Of a stretch of DNA of 64,000 bases, positions 17,310-25,755 are shown piece after piece. The DNA is from Olivibacter oleidegradans (GTDB taxonomy: Bacteria; Bacteroidota; Bacteroidia; Sphingobacteriales; Sphingobacteriaceae): the NCBI RefSeq assembly GCF_042432805.1, contig NZ_JBHLWO010000002.1, positions 992,001 through 1,056,000 on the forward strand, read 5' to 3'. The position numbers were made by a program, and so were the translations under genes. The notes beneath the pieces were generated by a model. It saw only the letters and a program-made list of their open reading frames with translations. It was not told where the DNA came from and did no database searches. Every line of letters begins with the position of its first letter. Positions within the stretch are counted from its first letter, which is position 1.

Positions 17310-18194
17310 CTAGCTATATTTATCGATTATATGCGCTACCTGTTTCAGGTAACTTCCTCCGAAGACATTGGCATGGAACAATAGAATATAGAGATTCCAT
17401 AAATCGATTCGTTTCTTCCAATCCTTCTCCAAGGGAAAAACTTCTTGATAAGCGTCATAGAAAACTTGATCGAATCCACCAAAAAGTTGCGTTAATGCAA
17501 GGTCCATTTCGCGATGTCCGTAATAAACTGCCGGATCGATCAGGAAAGGTACCCCTGCTTGATTGACCATATAATTTCCATTCCAAAGGTCTCCGTGTAA
17601 TAAAGCGGGCGGTTCAGTGGGGAAAAGAGAAGGCAGTCGCTGGAAGAGTTGTTCGAATTTATGATGTAATATTTTGTCTATCAGCCCCTTTGACTCACTT
17701 CGTTCCAGTTGTTTTTTTAAACGCTCTTCAATGAAAAAATCTGACCAGGATATATGCGGTCGATTATATTGAGGTAATGAACCTAGGTAATTGTCGTATT
17801 CTAAACCAAAATAATCGTGGCTGTTTTTATGGACAAAAGCGAGCATGCGGCCTAGATTCGCTTGTGCGTTCTTACTATTATCGCCTTTTTCTATCCATGG
17901 CATAAGCAAAAAAGCATCCCTATTGAATTGCCCTGCTATCAGCAGCTCCGGTACTACGGCTCCGCCCACACGTTTTAGCAGCTTTAAGCCTTCCCGCTCC
18001 AATACAAATATATTCGGCAGGGTATCGGCATCATTGATTTTAATAAAAAAAGATTCCCGGTGCCCCTGGATTTGATAGCTTCGATGGATATCACCTCCGG
18101 ATACCGGTAACATATGGAGGATTTGAAAGCTAGTGCCGATCAACTTACTTATGACTTCCTCTAAGTTTTTTATAAAATCAACCGATAAAAACAT
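17310..18194 (-). CDS. Fructosamine kinase/ketosamine-3-kinase family protein
   Basis: A 294-residue protein with an aminoglycoside-phosphotransferase-like kinase fold. The N-lobe has SGGDIHRSYQI and the lysine strand SFFIKIN. The catalytic loop is HGDLWNGN (near residue 199) and the metal-binding motif is IDPAVYYGHREMDLA. Family members phosphorylate ketosamines on glycated proteins or free sugars, which leads to deglycation. It is a single gene on the minus strand with a repeat element directly upstream. Confidence 0.92.
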   Translation of the reverse strand: MFLSVDFIKNLEEVISKLIGTSFQILHMLPVSGGDIHRSYQIQGHRESFFIKINDADTLPNIFVLEREGLKLLKRVGGAVVPELLIAGQFNRDAFLLMPWIEKGDNSKNAQANLGRMLAFVHKNSHDYFGLEYDNYLGSLPQYNRPHISWSDFFIEERLKKQLERSESKGLIDKILHHKFEQLFQRLPSLFPTEPPALLHGDLWNGNYMVNQAGVPFLIDPAVYYGHREMDLALTQLFGGFDQVFYDAYQEVFPLEKDWKKRIDLWNLYILLFHANVFGGSYLKQVAHIIDKYS

Positions 18195-18289
18195 TTTTTG
18201 AACTTGTTGAATAAACCTATGGATAAATGTATGTAAAAAGGAGAAAATAAGGTAGGGGTTTTAAATTTTATGTGATTTTGATAGTTTTA

Positions 18290-18751
18290 AAAGAACCTTT
18301 TCTTTGTCACTTTTATTCGTTATTGTTTGTTTTAAAAGGTACTCATGCTACTTCGTGGTTTCCGCAAAAAGTGACGCAGAATCTCGTCGCTTGGAAATTT
18401 GCTACAAACAGTGTGCATCAAGGTGCAGACCGCAAATTTCCTAGGCGACATTTTCCAAAGCCAACGAATCATGCGTTTAACCAGACGTATCATTTCTTCA
18501 GCCCTAAATATAGTCCTGTGCGTGGGGAAAATCGGCCTTGGAGGATACCGAAGCAACGAGCAGCAAAGCATGTGCACCATCGTTCATATCGCAATATCCA
18601 AGCGGATTGAGGAAGTGAAACGGCTCCAATACGCGCCATGAATGCTTTGCAATCAGGTGCAAGGTAGCCTACAGAGCCTTGATTGTTTGGTTCTTTATCA
18701 TCAAGGATAAAGAACATTATATTAAATGAAAAATTATTTAAAATAAACGTT
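18290..18751. repeat. Mosaic non-coding repeat element C (reverse orientation relative to element B)
   Basis: Bases 18509-18751, read in reverse complement, are about 94% identical (roughly ten mismatches counted by eye over about 170 bp of module 2) to modules 1 and 2 of the element at 2252-2551. The remaining part differs: an inverted repeat GGAAATTTGC (18393-18402) / GCAAATTTCC (18432-18441) with a 29-nt loop, then TTTGTCACTTTT paired with AAAAAGTGAC around it. A 75-codon frame over module 2 is broken by a stop codon and insert in the other copy. It fills most of the gap between the fructosamine kinase family gene and lepA. Confidence 0.75.
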
Positions 18752-18819
18752 CTTTTTTGTAAGACACGGTTTTGCCGGAGAAAAAGTAAAAGAGATGGTA
18801 AATATTCTGGTTAATAATT

Positions 18820-18827
18820 TATCTTTG
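18820..18827 (+). promoter_or_regulatory. -7 box (TATCTTTG) of lepA
   Basis: An exact TAnnTTTG match, 25 bp before the lepA start codon and just outside the repeat element, so lepA has its own promoter. Confidence 0.55.
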
Positions 18828-18852
18828 CCGTTTAATACGCATTATTGCCTAC

Positions 18853-20640
18853 ATGAAGCACATTCGCAATTTTTGTATCATTGCACATATCGATCACGGG
18901 AAGAGCACCTTGGCAGATCGTTTATTGGAGTACACCAATACCATCACACAGAGAGAGGCGCAGGCGCAGCTCTTGGACGATATGGATTTGGAACGTGAGC
19001 GTGGAATTACGATTAAGAGCCATGCCATCCAAATGAATTATAATTATGATGGACAGGACTATGTTCTTAACCTGATTGATACACCCGGGCACGTCGATTT
19101 TTCTTACGAAGTGTCCCGTTCGATTGCCGCCTGTGAAGGAGCTTTGCTGATTGTGGACGCTTCCCAAGGGATTCAGGCACAAACGATCTCCAACCTGTAT
19201 TTGGCTTTGGAACACGATTTGGAAATCATTCCCATTCTGAATAAGATGGATTTACCGGGAGCAATGCCCGAGGAGGTAAAGGATCAGATTGTGGATTTGA
19301 TCGGTGGAAAACGCGAAGATATTATTCCTGCGTCGGGAAAGACAGGGATGGGTGTTTCAGACATCCTTCGGGCAATTGTTGAGCGCGTACCGGCACCCGT
19401 AGGTGATCCGGATGGCCCCCTCCAAGCCTTAATTTTTGACTCCGTCTTTAACTCCTTTCGCGGAATTATGGCTTATTTTAAGGTAGAAAATGGGGAAATT
19501 AGAAAGAATGATAAGGTCAAATTTATCGCAACAGGTAAAGAATATACGGCCGATGAAATAGGAACGCTGAAACTCAACCAGGTGCCGAAAGACGTTATTC
19601 GTACGGGAGATGTAGGATATATTATCTCCGGTATAAAAGAGGCACGTGAAGTTAAAGTGGGTGATACAATTACCCATGTAAACCGTCCGAGCAAAGAGGC
19701 AATCAAAGGATTCGAAGAGGTTAAGCCCATGGTTTTTGCCGGAATTTATCCGGTAGATACGGAAGATTTCGAAGAGTTAAGAGAGAGCATGCACCGATTG
19801 CAGCTGAATGACGCTTCTCTCGTATTTGAACCCGAATCATCAGCTGCCCTTGGTTTCGGTTTCCGATGCGGTTTCTTGGGAATGCTCCATATGGAAATTA
19901 TTCAGGAACGTTTGGAACGGGAGTTTGATATGACTGTTATCACAACGGTTCCAAACGTTTCCTACATTGCTCATACGACCAAAGATGGTGAGATAAAGGT
20001 AAACAACCCCTCTGATTTGCCTGATCCCAGTAAATTAGAATTTGTAGAAGAACCTTTTATCAAAGCTAATATCATTACCAAGTCGGAGTTTGTCGGACCT
20101 GTTATGTCACTCTGTATCCAAAAAAGAGGAGTTATTATTAACCAGAGTTATTTAACTGCCGATCGTGTAGAATTGGTATTTGAAATGCCAATGGGTGAGA
20201 TTGTATTTGATTTCTACGATAAACTGAAAACCATTTCGAAAGGGTATGCCTCATTTGACTACCATCAAATTGGCTATAGGCAATCGGATTTGGTTAAATT
20301 AGACATTCGATTAAACGGAGAACCGGTAGATGCGCTCTCTTCGCTTATTCACCGAAGCAATGCCTACGAGTTCGGAAAAAAGATTTGTGAGAAATTGAAA
20401 GAGCTTTTACCAAGGCAGCAATTTGAGATTGCCATCCAAGCGTCTATAGGAGCTAAGGTTATCGCGCGGGAGAATGTACGTGCCTTGCGAAAAGATGTAA
20501 CGGCTAAATGTTACGGAGGGGATATTTCACGTAAGCGCAAGCTGTTGGAAAAGCAGAAAAAAGGTAAGAAAAGAATGCGCCAGGTTGGAAATGTGGAAAT
20601 TCCTCAATCGGCCTTTATGGCGGTGTTGAAATTAGATTAA
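18853..20640 (+). CDS. lepA: Elongation factor 4 (back-translocating ribosomal GTPase)
   Basis: 595 residues, the normal length for LepA. The start MKHIRNFCIIAHIDHGKSTLADRLLE gives the G1 motif at the N-terminus. RERGITIKSH (G2), DTPGHVDF (G3) and NKMDLPGA (G4) follow. The C-terminal domain specific to LepA includes KRGVIINQSYL and the basic tail CYGGDISRKRKLLEKQKKGKKRMR. It binds stalled or mis-translocated ribosomes. Followed by folD on the same strand after a repeat-containing gap. Confidence 0.97.
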   Translation: MKHIRNFCIIAHIDHGKSTLADRLLEYTNTITQREAQAQLLDDMDLERERGITIKSHAIQMNYNYDGQDYVLNLIDTPGHVDFSYEVSRSIAACEGALLIVDASQGIQAQTISNLYLALEHDLEIIPILNKMDLPGAMPEEVKDQIVDLIGGKREDIIPASGKTGMGVSDILRAIVERVPAPVGDPDGPLQALIFDSVFNSFRGIMAYFKVENGEIRKNDKVKFIATGKEYTADEIGTLKLNQVPKDVIRTGDVGYIISGIKEAREVKVGDTITHVNRPSKEAIKGFEEVKPMVFAGIYPVDTEDFEELRESMHRLQLNDASLVFEPESSAALGFGFRCGFLGMLHMEIIQERLEREFDMTVITTVPNVSYIAHTTKDGEIKVNNPSDLPDPSKLEFVEEPFIKANIITKSEFVGPVMSLCIQKRGVIINQSYLTADRVELVFEMPMGEIVFDFYDKLKTISKGYASFDYHQIGYRQSDLVKLDIRLNGEPVDALSSLIHRSNAYEFGKKICEKLKELLPRQQFEIAIQASIGAKVIARENVRALRKDVTAKCYGGDISRKRKLLEKQKKGKKRMRQVGNVEIPQSAFMAVLKLD

Positions 20641-20736
20641 TCTTTGGTTATTTGTTGTTCGTTATGAGTTATTAGCTGTGTAATTAACTGCATTATAACC
20701 AATAACGAATAACCGATAACTTATAACTAATAAGAA
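20641..20736. repeat. Inverted low-complexity intergenic repeat between lepA and folD
   Basis: Starts with GTTATTTGTTGTTCGTTATGA words and ends with AATAACGAATAACCGATAAC words, which are roughly their reverse complement. The transcript could therefore form a long weak stem. Confidence 0.6.
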
Positions 20737-21621
20737 ATGCAATTACTAGACGGTAAACTTGTATCTGAGAAGATTAAACAGGATATTGCTCGGGAAGCGG
20801 CAGAGTTTTTGACTTCAAACGGTCGGAAACCGCATTTGGTGGCGATTTTAGTAGGCCATGACGGTGGTAGTGAAACTTACGTAGCCAGTAAGATGAGAAA
20901 TTGCCAGCAAGTTGGTTTCGAATCCACTAATATTCGCTATGAAGATGATATTACACAAGAGGAACTCATTAAGAAAATAAAAGAGCTCAACCAAGATGAT
21001 GCGGTTGATGGTATTATTGTGCAACTTCCTTTACCGAAGCATATTGATCCGGAAGTGGTGACCGAAGCTATCGATCACCGTAAGGATGTGGATGGCTTCC
21101 ATCCAGTTAATTTAGGAAGGATGCAGCGGAACCTTCCCTGTTTCATTCCTGCTACTCCCTACGGCATTATGCTTATGTTAGACCATTACGGCATTCAAAC
21201 TGCGGGTATGCATGCGGTAGTTGTAGGAAGAAGCAATATTGTTGGGAGTCCGATGAGCATTCTATTGGCACGTAACGCACAGCCCGGCAATTGTACCGTG
21301 ACATTGACACATAGCCGTACTAAGAATTTAAAAGAAGAAATTTTACGTGCTGACTTAATTGTCGCCGCTATCGGTAAAAAGAATTTTGTTACAGCAGATA
21401 TGGTGAAAGAAGGTGCTATCATCATTGATGTGGGAATCAATCGGGAAATAAGCACGTTGACAAAATCCGGCTATAAACTGTTTGGAGATGTCGATTTTGA
21501 GCGGGTATCGTCTAAGGCTTCTTATATCACACCCGTACCCGGAGGTGTTGGCTTAATGACGATTATTGGATTGTTGAAAAATACACTTGCAGCAGCTAAG
21601 AAAGAGGTTTATCGTTATTAG
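20737..21621 (+). CDS. folD: Bifunctional methylenetetrahydrofolate dehydrogenase/cyclohydrolase
   Basis: 294 residues. Diagnostic FolD motifs are visible: SETYVASKMRNCQQVGF (catalytic Tyr and Lys region), the VQLPLPKHID strand, DVDGFHPVNLGRM, the NADP-binding VVGRSNIVGSPM, and TPVPGGVGLMTI near the end. It interconverts methylene-, methenyl- and 10-formyl-tetrahydrofolate in the cytoplasm, supplying one-carbon units. Confidence 0.97.
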   Translation: MQLLDGKLVSEKIKQDIAREAAEFLTSNGRKPHLVAILVGHDGGSETYVASKMRNCQQVGFESTNIRYEDDITQEELIKKIKELNQDDAVDGIIVQLPLPKHIDPEVVTEAIDHRKDVDGFHPVNLGRMQRNLPCFIPATPYGIMLMLDHYGIQTAGMHAVVVGRSNIVGSPMSILLARNAQPGNCTVTLTHSRTKNLKEEILRADLIVAAIGKKNFVTADMVKEGAIIIDVGINREISTLTKSGYKLFGDVDFERVSSKASYITPVPGGVGLMTIIGLLKNTLAAAKKEVYRY

Positions 21622-21772
21622 TTGTTCGTATTAGCTATTAGTTATTAGTTGTTGGTTATTAGTGATCGGTTGATCGTCGTTACGAAAAAAACTGTAGAAA
21701 AAATAGGACCATTTAACAACTCGACTATTTGACAACCAACCATAACAACTCGACTATTTGACAACTAATATT
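21622..21772. repeat. Low-complexity intergenic repeat (TTAGTTATTAGTTGTTGG and CAACTCGACTATTTGAC words)
   Basis: TTAGTTR words follow the folD stop codon. The phrase CAACTCGACTATTTGACAAC then appears twice (about 21717 and 21746). Nothing else is recognisable before the next gene. Confidence 0.65.
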
Positions 21773-21849
21773 AGTAGTAACGGGTTCTACAAACAATCTG
21801 GCATTTTTATTGTTATGTCTGAAAATGTAAACAAAAACAATTTATTCAA

Positions 21850-22242
21850 ATGAAAAAATTAAGTTTATTAGCTGTCTTGGCGTTGGCATTTACATTCGCG
21901 GCCTGCAATAATTCCTCCAATAGTGGTGAAGGTACTTCGGATACGATTGTTGCCGATACAACTACACTTGGCGAGCACATAGATCAGGGCATTGACAGTA
22001 TGAAAGAAGCTGGAGAAGAAGCAAAAAGCGATATTAATGCTGCTGCAGATGAGGCAAAGGCGGATGCTAAGACGACCGGAGAAAATATTAAAAACGACCT
22101 GAACGCTGCGAAGGAAGATGTAGGTGACGCTGCTAAAGCTGCCGGAACGGATATTAAGAATGCAGCAAACAAAGTAGCCGACAAGACGAAGGAAGGTTAT
22201 AATAATATCAAAGAAAGCTTGAAAAAAGATAGTACAAAGTAA
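21850..22242 (+). CDS. Small alanine/lysine-rich helical lipoprotein
   Basis: 130 residues. The lipoprotein signal MKKLSLLAVLALAFTFAAC gives a mature Cys19. The rest is low-complexity and helical, with 11-residue-like repeats of AADEAKADAKTTGENIKND and AAKAAGTDIKNAANK type. This resembles LEA/YtxH/Apolipoprotein-like stress proteins. It probably sits in the periplasm anchored to a membrane. A role in envelope or desiccation stress is a guess from composition only. It has its own terminator directly after the stop. Confidence 0.75.
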   Translation: MKKLSLLAVLALAFTFAACNNSSNSGEGTSDTIVADTTTLGEHIDQGIDSMKEAGEEAKSDINAAADEAKADAKTTGENIKNDLNAAKEDVGDAAKAAGTDIKNAANKVADKTKEGYNNIKESLKKDSTK

Positions 22243-22272
22243 TAATCGGTATTTTACATTTATAACCAATCT

Positions 22273-22304
22273 ATGGGGCACTGATTCAGTGCCCCATTTT
22301 ATTT
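22273..22304. terminator. Terminator between convergent genes
   Basis: A perfect 12-bp inverted repeat (ATGGGGCACTGA / TCAGTGCCCCAT) followed by TTTTATTT on the plus strand. It ends the lipoprotein transcript, and its 3' end reaches the stop codon of the convergent isomerase gene. Confidence 0.9.
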
Positions 22305-23223
22305 ACATAAACGCGTCAACTTCGCGATAGGCTTCAATTAACCGTTGTTCGCCGTCCTTGCCGCTGCCGGAGACACCATGTTCCATTCCGACAACACCTT
22401 TATAACCCTTCTCGTAAAGGTATTTGAATATGTTTTTATAGTTGATTTCGCCCGTGGTTGGCTCTTTTCTGCCGGGGTTATCTCCCGTTTGTATATAAGC
22501 AATTTCGCTCCAGGTGCGTTCCATGTTCGCTATTAAATCGCCTTCATTCCGTTGCATGTGATATATATCATACAGTATTTTACAAGATGGGCTATTTACC
22601 GCACGACAAATAAGATAGGTTTGGTTGGAAGTACGCAAAAATAAGTCGGGTGTATCGCTCAAGGGTTCCAGCACCATGACGATGCCATGCGGTTCAAGTA
22701 TTTCTGCGCCCTTCCGTAGCGCGTCGATAACGTGTGCTGTTTGCATATCCAGTGATAGATTTCTTGCAAAATCGCCCGGCACAACAGTAGTAAACTTGCC
22801 GCCGCATCTTTTTGATATCTCCACCGCTTCATGACAACCCTTTAAGAAGATGTCGATGTGGTCTTTTTTTCCTGCAGCCAAGGTGTTTGCACCGTTTCCG
22901 CCCTTATTTAAGACGAATACTCCCATTGCCATGCCCAACTTTGCTAATAAATTACCTATTTTTTCCTGTTCCTGCGGCGATCTACCCGACATACCATTGT
23001 CTTCAATACCCCGAAAGCCTTGATCGTACATAAACTGAATCTGATCTAAAAAATTATTGCCTGCCAGATTCTTAAACATACCATCGTGTGGTCCATAATT
23101 TAGATTGAAGGTTTTTGCGGCTTTGTTAACCGTTTGCGTGGACGCGTTGCTTGTTAGCGAACTACCGGCAACCAGTGCGCCTGTAGCCATTAATCCTTTC
23201 TGTAAAAATTCGCTTCTTTTCAT
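22303..23223 (-). CDS. Exported hydroxypyruvate isomerase family TIM-barrel protein
   Basis: 306 residues. A Tat-like N-terminus (MKRSEFLQKGLMATGALVAG) predicts export. The rest is a xylose-isomerase-like TIM barrel. The strand IQTGDNPGRKEPTTGEINY and the end VVGMEHGVSG match the hydroxypyruvate isomerase (Hyi) pattern, with metal ligands expected at E196 (VLEPLSD), D and H in ILYDIYHMQ and the final E. The real substrate in the periplasm is likely another sugar or cyclitol. It is the last gene of a minus-strand cluster with ApbE, Gfo/Idh and an FGE-fold protein. Confidence 0.85.
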   Translation of the reverse strand: MKRSEFLQKGLMATGALVAGSSLTSNASTQTVNKAAKTFNLNYGPHDGMFKNLAGNNFLDQIQFMYDQGFRGIEDNGMSGRSPQEQEKIGNLLAKLGMAMGVFVLNKGGNGANTLAAGKKDHIDIFLKGCHEAVEISKRCGGKFTTVVPGDFARNLSLDMQTAHVIDALRKGAEILEPHGIVMVLEPLSDTPDLFLRTSNQTYLICRAVNSPSCKILYDIYHMQRNEGDLIANMERTWSEIAYIQTGDNPGRKEPTTGEINYKNIFKYLYEKGYKGVVGMEHGVSGSGKDGEQRLIEAYREVDAFM

Positions 23224-23334
23224 CTTTTTTGTATCAAGTATCGGGTATCAGGTATCAAGCATGATGTCCTTCTCCCTTGTTTTGTTCTTAGATCTTTTTC
23301 CTATGTCTATAGTTAATCCTGTGTCTTATGTCTT

Positions 23335-24384
23335 CTATCTATATCCTTTATCTTCCTCTACCAAAAATTGCTTAAATCCATTGGTCATGGTGTCCCGCAC
23401 ATTTCCTTGCTGATCATGATAAATAATATACGCCTCAAGTGAAGGGCGTTTTGTTACAAAATTAAGAGCATCTGTTAAACTCATCGCCATTACCGCATTA
23501 TCATAGCCATCAGCGGTTATTGCATCCTCTGCATAAAGCGTAACACTTATTAGTTCGTTATCCAGTGGAAAGCCCGTACGCGGATCAATAAGATGCGAAA
23601 TTTTTTTGGATCCGTTTTGTTTGAACTTTCGATAGTTCCCCGAGGTGGTGATGGCGCCTTGACTTAGTGCTACGACATGTCGAATAATCGGTTCATCGTT
23701 ATTTTCGGCAGGACCTTCGATGCCAATTTTCATAGCACTACCATCTTTCTTTTTGCCATGAATACGCAGTTCTCCCCCTATTTCGACAATAAATGATTTT
23801 ATTCCTTTTTCTACCAGATAATTTGCCACTTTGTCGACACTATATCCTTGGGCAATGCCATTCACATCTATCTTAACACAGGGCCTTGCCTTATGGAGGA
23901 AATTTCCTTTCAATTTTAATTTAGTATAACCAATGCACTTTTTAATAGCGGCAATTTCCAAGCTATCGGGGTAATGCGTTATTGCCTCATGGCCAAAACC
24001 CCAGGCTTCTACTAGCGGGCCTACGGTAACGTCAAATAAACCCTCGGTTTCCTGAGCTATTTGTAGTGATTTTTCGATAACCTTGCGAAAATCAGCGTCA
24101 ATGGATATCCCTTTTTCACTGTTGTTAAATTGGCTAATCAGCGAGTAAGGTTTGTAGATCGACATGGAGCTATCAATGCCTGCCAGTAGGCTATCAATAC
24201 TTTCTTTTCGAATACTAGGTAAAGGACTGTAGTACGTGATTTGATAGCTAGTACCTTGAGCATAGCCCGTTATCCGATGTTTATCTTCTTCGAGGGAAGG
24301 TTCGGAGAAAGAGCAAAACAAGCATAGCATAAACAGGGAAAAAGAAAGCTTTTGCCAAGTATTAGTCGTGCTTGTTTTGCTCAT
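23335..24384 (-). CDS. apbE: FAD:protein FMN transferase (ApbE family)
   Basis: 349 residues with an N-terminal signal that may include a lipobox-like LCLFC. ApbE hallmarks are GTSYQITYY near the start, DVTVGPLVEAWGFG, KIDVNGIAQGYSVD, FIVEIGGELRIHGK, GAITTSGNYR and SHLIDPRTGFP, with the metal/FAD-binding AEDAITADGYDNAV near the end. It attaches FMN covalently to Thr or Ser of exported flavoproteins (for example RnfG/NqrC or flavinylated reductases). No obvious acceptor protein is encoded nearby, so the target lies elsewhere. It sits 12 bp downstream of the Gfo/Idh gene and is probably co-transcribed. Confidence 0.92.
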   Translation of the reverse strand: MSKTSTTNTWQKLSFSLFMLCLFCSFSEPSLEEDKHRITGYAQGTSYQITYYSPLPSIRKESIDSLLAGIDSSMSIYKPYSLISQFNNSEKGISIDADFRKVIEKSLQIAQETEGLFDVTVGPLVEAWGFGHEAITHYPDSLEIAAIKKCIGYTKLKLKGNFLHKARPCVKIDVNGIAQGYSVDKVANYLVEKGIKSFIVEIGGELRIHGKKKDGSAMKIGIEGPAENNDEPIIRHVVALSQGAITTSGNYRKFKQNGSKKISHLIDPRTGFPLDNELISVTLYAEDAITADGYDNAVMAMSLTDALNFVTKRPSLEAYIIYHDQQGNVRDTMTNGFKQFLVEEDKGYR

Positions 24385-24396
24385 AAGATGCCTATG

Positions 24397-25719
24397 TTAT
24401 GCTTTTTCCCAGTGAAATAACCCCGGTTGAGCTACAGGATAAAGGCCATTTTCATCTGGTAATATTTTTGGCTTAGCATCCCAAGCTAGCGTTTCGGGCA
24501 TGAGGGAATTGTTGGCGTTTAATGCATCGTCCCATTTTATTACTTGACCGGAATAAGTAGCATAACGCCCAATAATGCCGGTAAGGGTGCTTTTAGCGCC
24601 ATATTCCGCATCCCAATGCTTATACTCCCCTTTACTGATCGTTTCGAACAACTCATCGTGTTCTGTTTGATAGGGATTTGCCTGGCCTTTTGTTGGGTGA
24701 TTAAACAATAAGTTGCCTTGATGATCCCACAGTTTACCTGTGTTTCCCGCTGATAAATAGGCCTTTCCTTTCGTACCAAAGAAAGTTTCATCTACTCGGT
24801 TCTGCGTTCCTTCGAAATGCCGGCATTGACTGTAAATAACCGAACCATCAGCATAAGTAAGTTCAATCGAATGATTATCATAAATTTCACCGTATTCTTT
24901 TCCGGTACGCCAAGCCCGGCTTCCTGTACCCTGAATAGATACAGGATAAGAACCTTTAACCCAGTTCGCAATATCGATATTGTGAACATGCTGTTCTACT
25001 ATATGATCGCCGCAGAGCCAGTTAAAATAAAACCAGTTACGCATTTGATATTCCATTTCAGTTTGTTCCGGCTTGCGCGGTCGTACCCACACCCCTCCAC
25101 TATTCCAGTAAACCTGGCCGCCTACAATGTCGCCTATTTCACCGGCATGTATACGTTTAATTGCCTCTCTATAATTTTTTTGATAGCGGCGTTGTAGACC
25201 GACAACGACATTTAGTTTTTTCTTCTTTGCTTCTTCAGCAGCTGCCAGTACTTTCCTCACACCAGGTGCGTCGACGGCTACCGGTTTTTCCATAAATACG
25301 TGTTTTCCCTGTCTGATGGCTTCTTCGAAATGAGTCGGCCTAAAGCCAGGTGAAGTAGCAAGGATAACAACATCCGCCAAGGCAATGGCCTTAGCATATG
25401 CATCAAAACCGACGAATTTATGATCTTCCGGTACATTGACCTTTTCTTTGAACTTTTCTGAAAGATCTTTGAAACTGTTATCCAGTTGATCCCTAAATGC
25501 ATCGGCCATAGCGACAAGTTGAATGTTGAATTTGGTTGAAAGTGCCTGAGAGGCTGCTCCTGTGCCTCGTCCTCCACATCCAACCAACGCAATCTTAATG
25601 GTATCATTTACGGAAGAATGTCCCATGAAGGGAATGCTACTTAACATCGTGCTGCCGGCAATGACTGCGGAGGTTTTTAAGAAATCCCGGCGCTGTTGAT
25701 GAAGATTTAATTTATTCAT
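24397..25719 (-). CDS. Exported Gfo/Idh/MocA family oxidoreductase
   Basis: 440 residues. A Tat signal with twin Arg (QQRRDFLKTSAVIAG) indicates folded export, with cofactor bound. The Rossmann motif ALVGCGGRGTG and the EKPVAVD motif of the family (HVFMEKPVAVDAPG) are present, followed by the C-terminal alpha/beta domain with the EQHVHNIDIANW segment. Family members oxidise or reduce sugars, inositols or glycosides with NAD(P), and exported ones may recycle a tightly bound cofactor. It lies between the FGE-fold gene (36 bp) and apbE (12 bp), one operon. Confidence 0.92.
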   Translation of the reverse strand: MNKLNLHQQRRDFLKTSAVIAGSTMLSSIPFMGHSSVNDTIKIALVGCGGRGTGAASQALSTKFNIQLVAMADAFRDQLDNSFKDLSEKFKEKVNVPEDHKFVGFDAYAKAIALADVVILATSPGFRPTHFEEAIRQGKHVFMEKPVAVDAPGVRKVLAAAEEAKKKKLNVVVGLQRRYQKNYREAIKRIHAGEIGDIVGGQVYWNSGGVWVRPRKPEQTEMEYQMRNWFYFNWLCGDHIVEQHVHNIDIANWVKGSYPVSIQGTGSRAWRTGKEYGEIYDNHSIELTYADGSVIYSQCRHFEGTQNRVDETFFGTKGKAYLSAGNTGKLWDHQGNLLFNHPTKGQANPYQTEHDELFETISKGEYKHWDAEYGAKSTLTGIIGRYATYSGQVIKWDDALNANNSLMPETLAWDAKPKILPDENGLYPVAQPGLFHWEKA

Positions 25720-25755
25720 TTCGGTTTATTGTTTGTTATTATATCTGTTAATTGA

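Noticed and set aside
18490..18717. Minus-strand ORF of 75 codons in element C (and related frames at 2287-2580)
   Set aside because: In the second copy the same frame is broken by an insert, and a base change creates a TAG stop. Conservation is at DNA level, so it is treated as non-coding.
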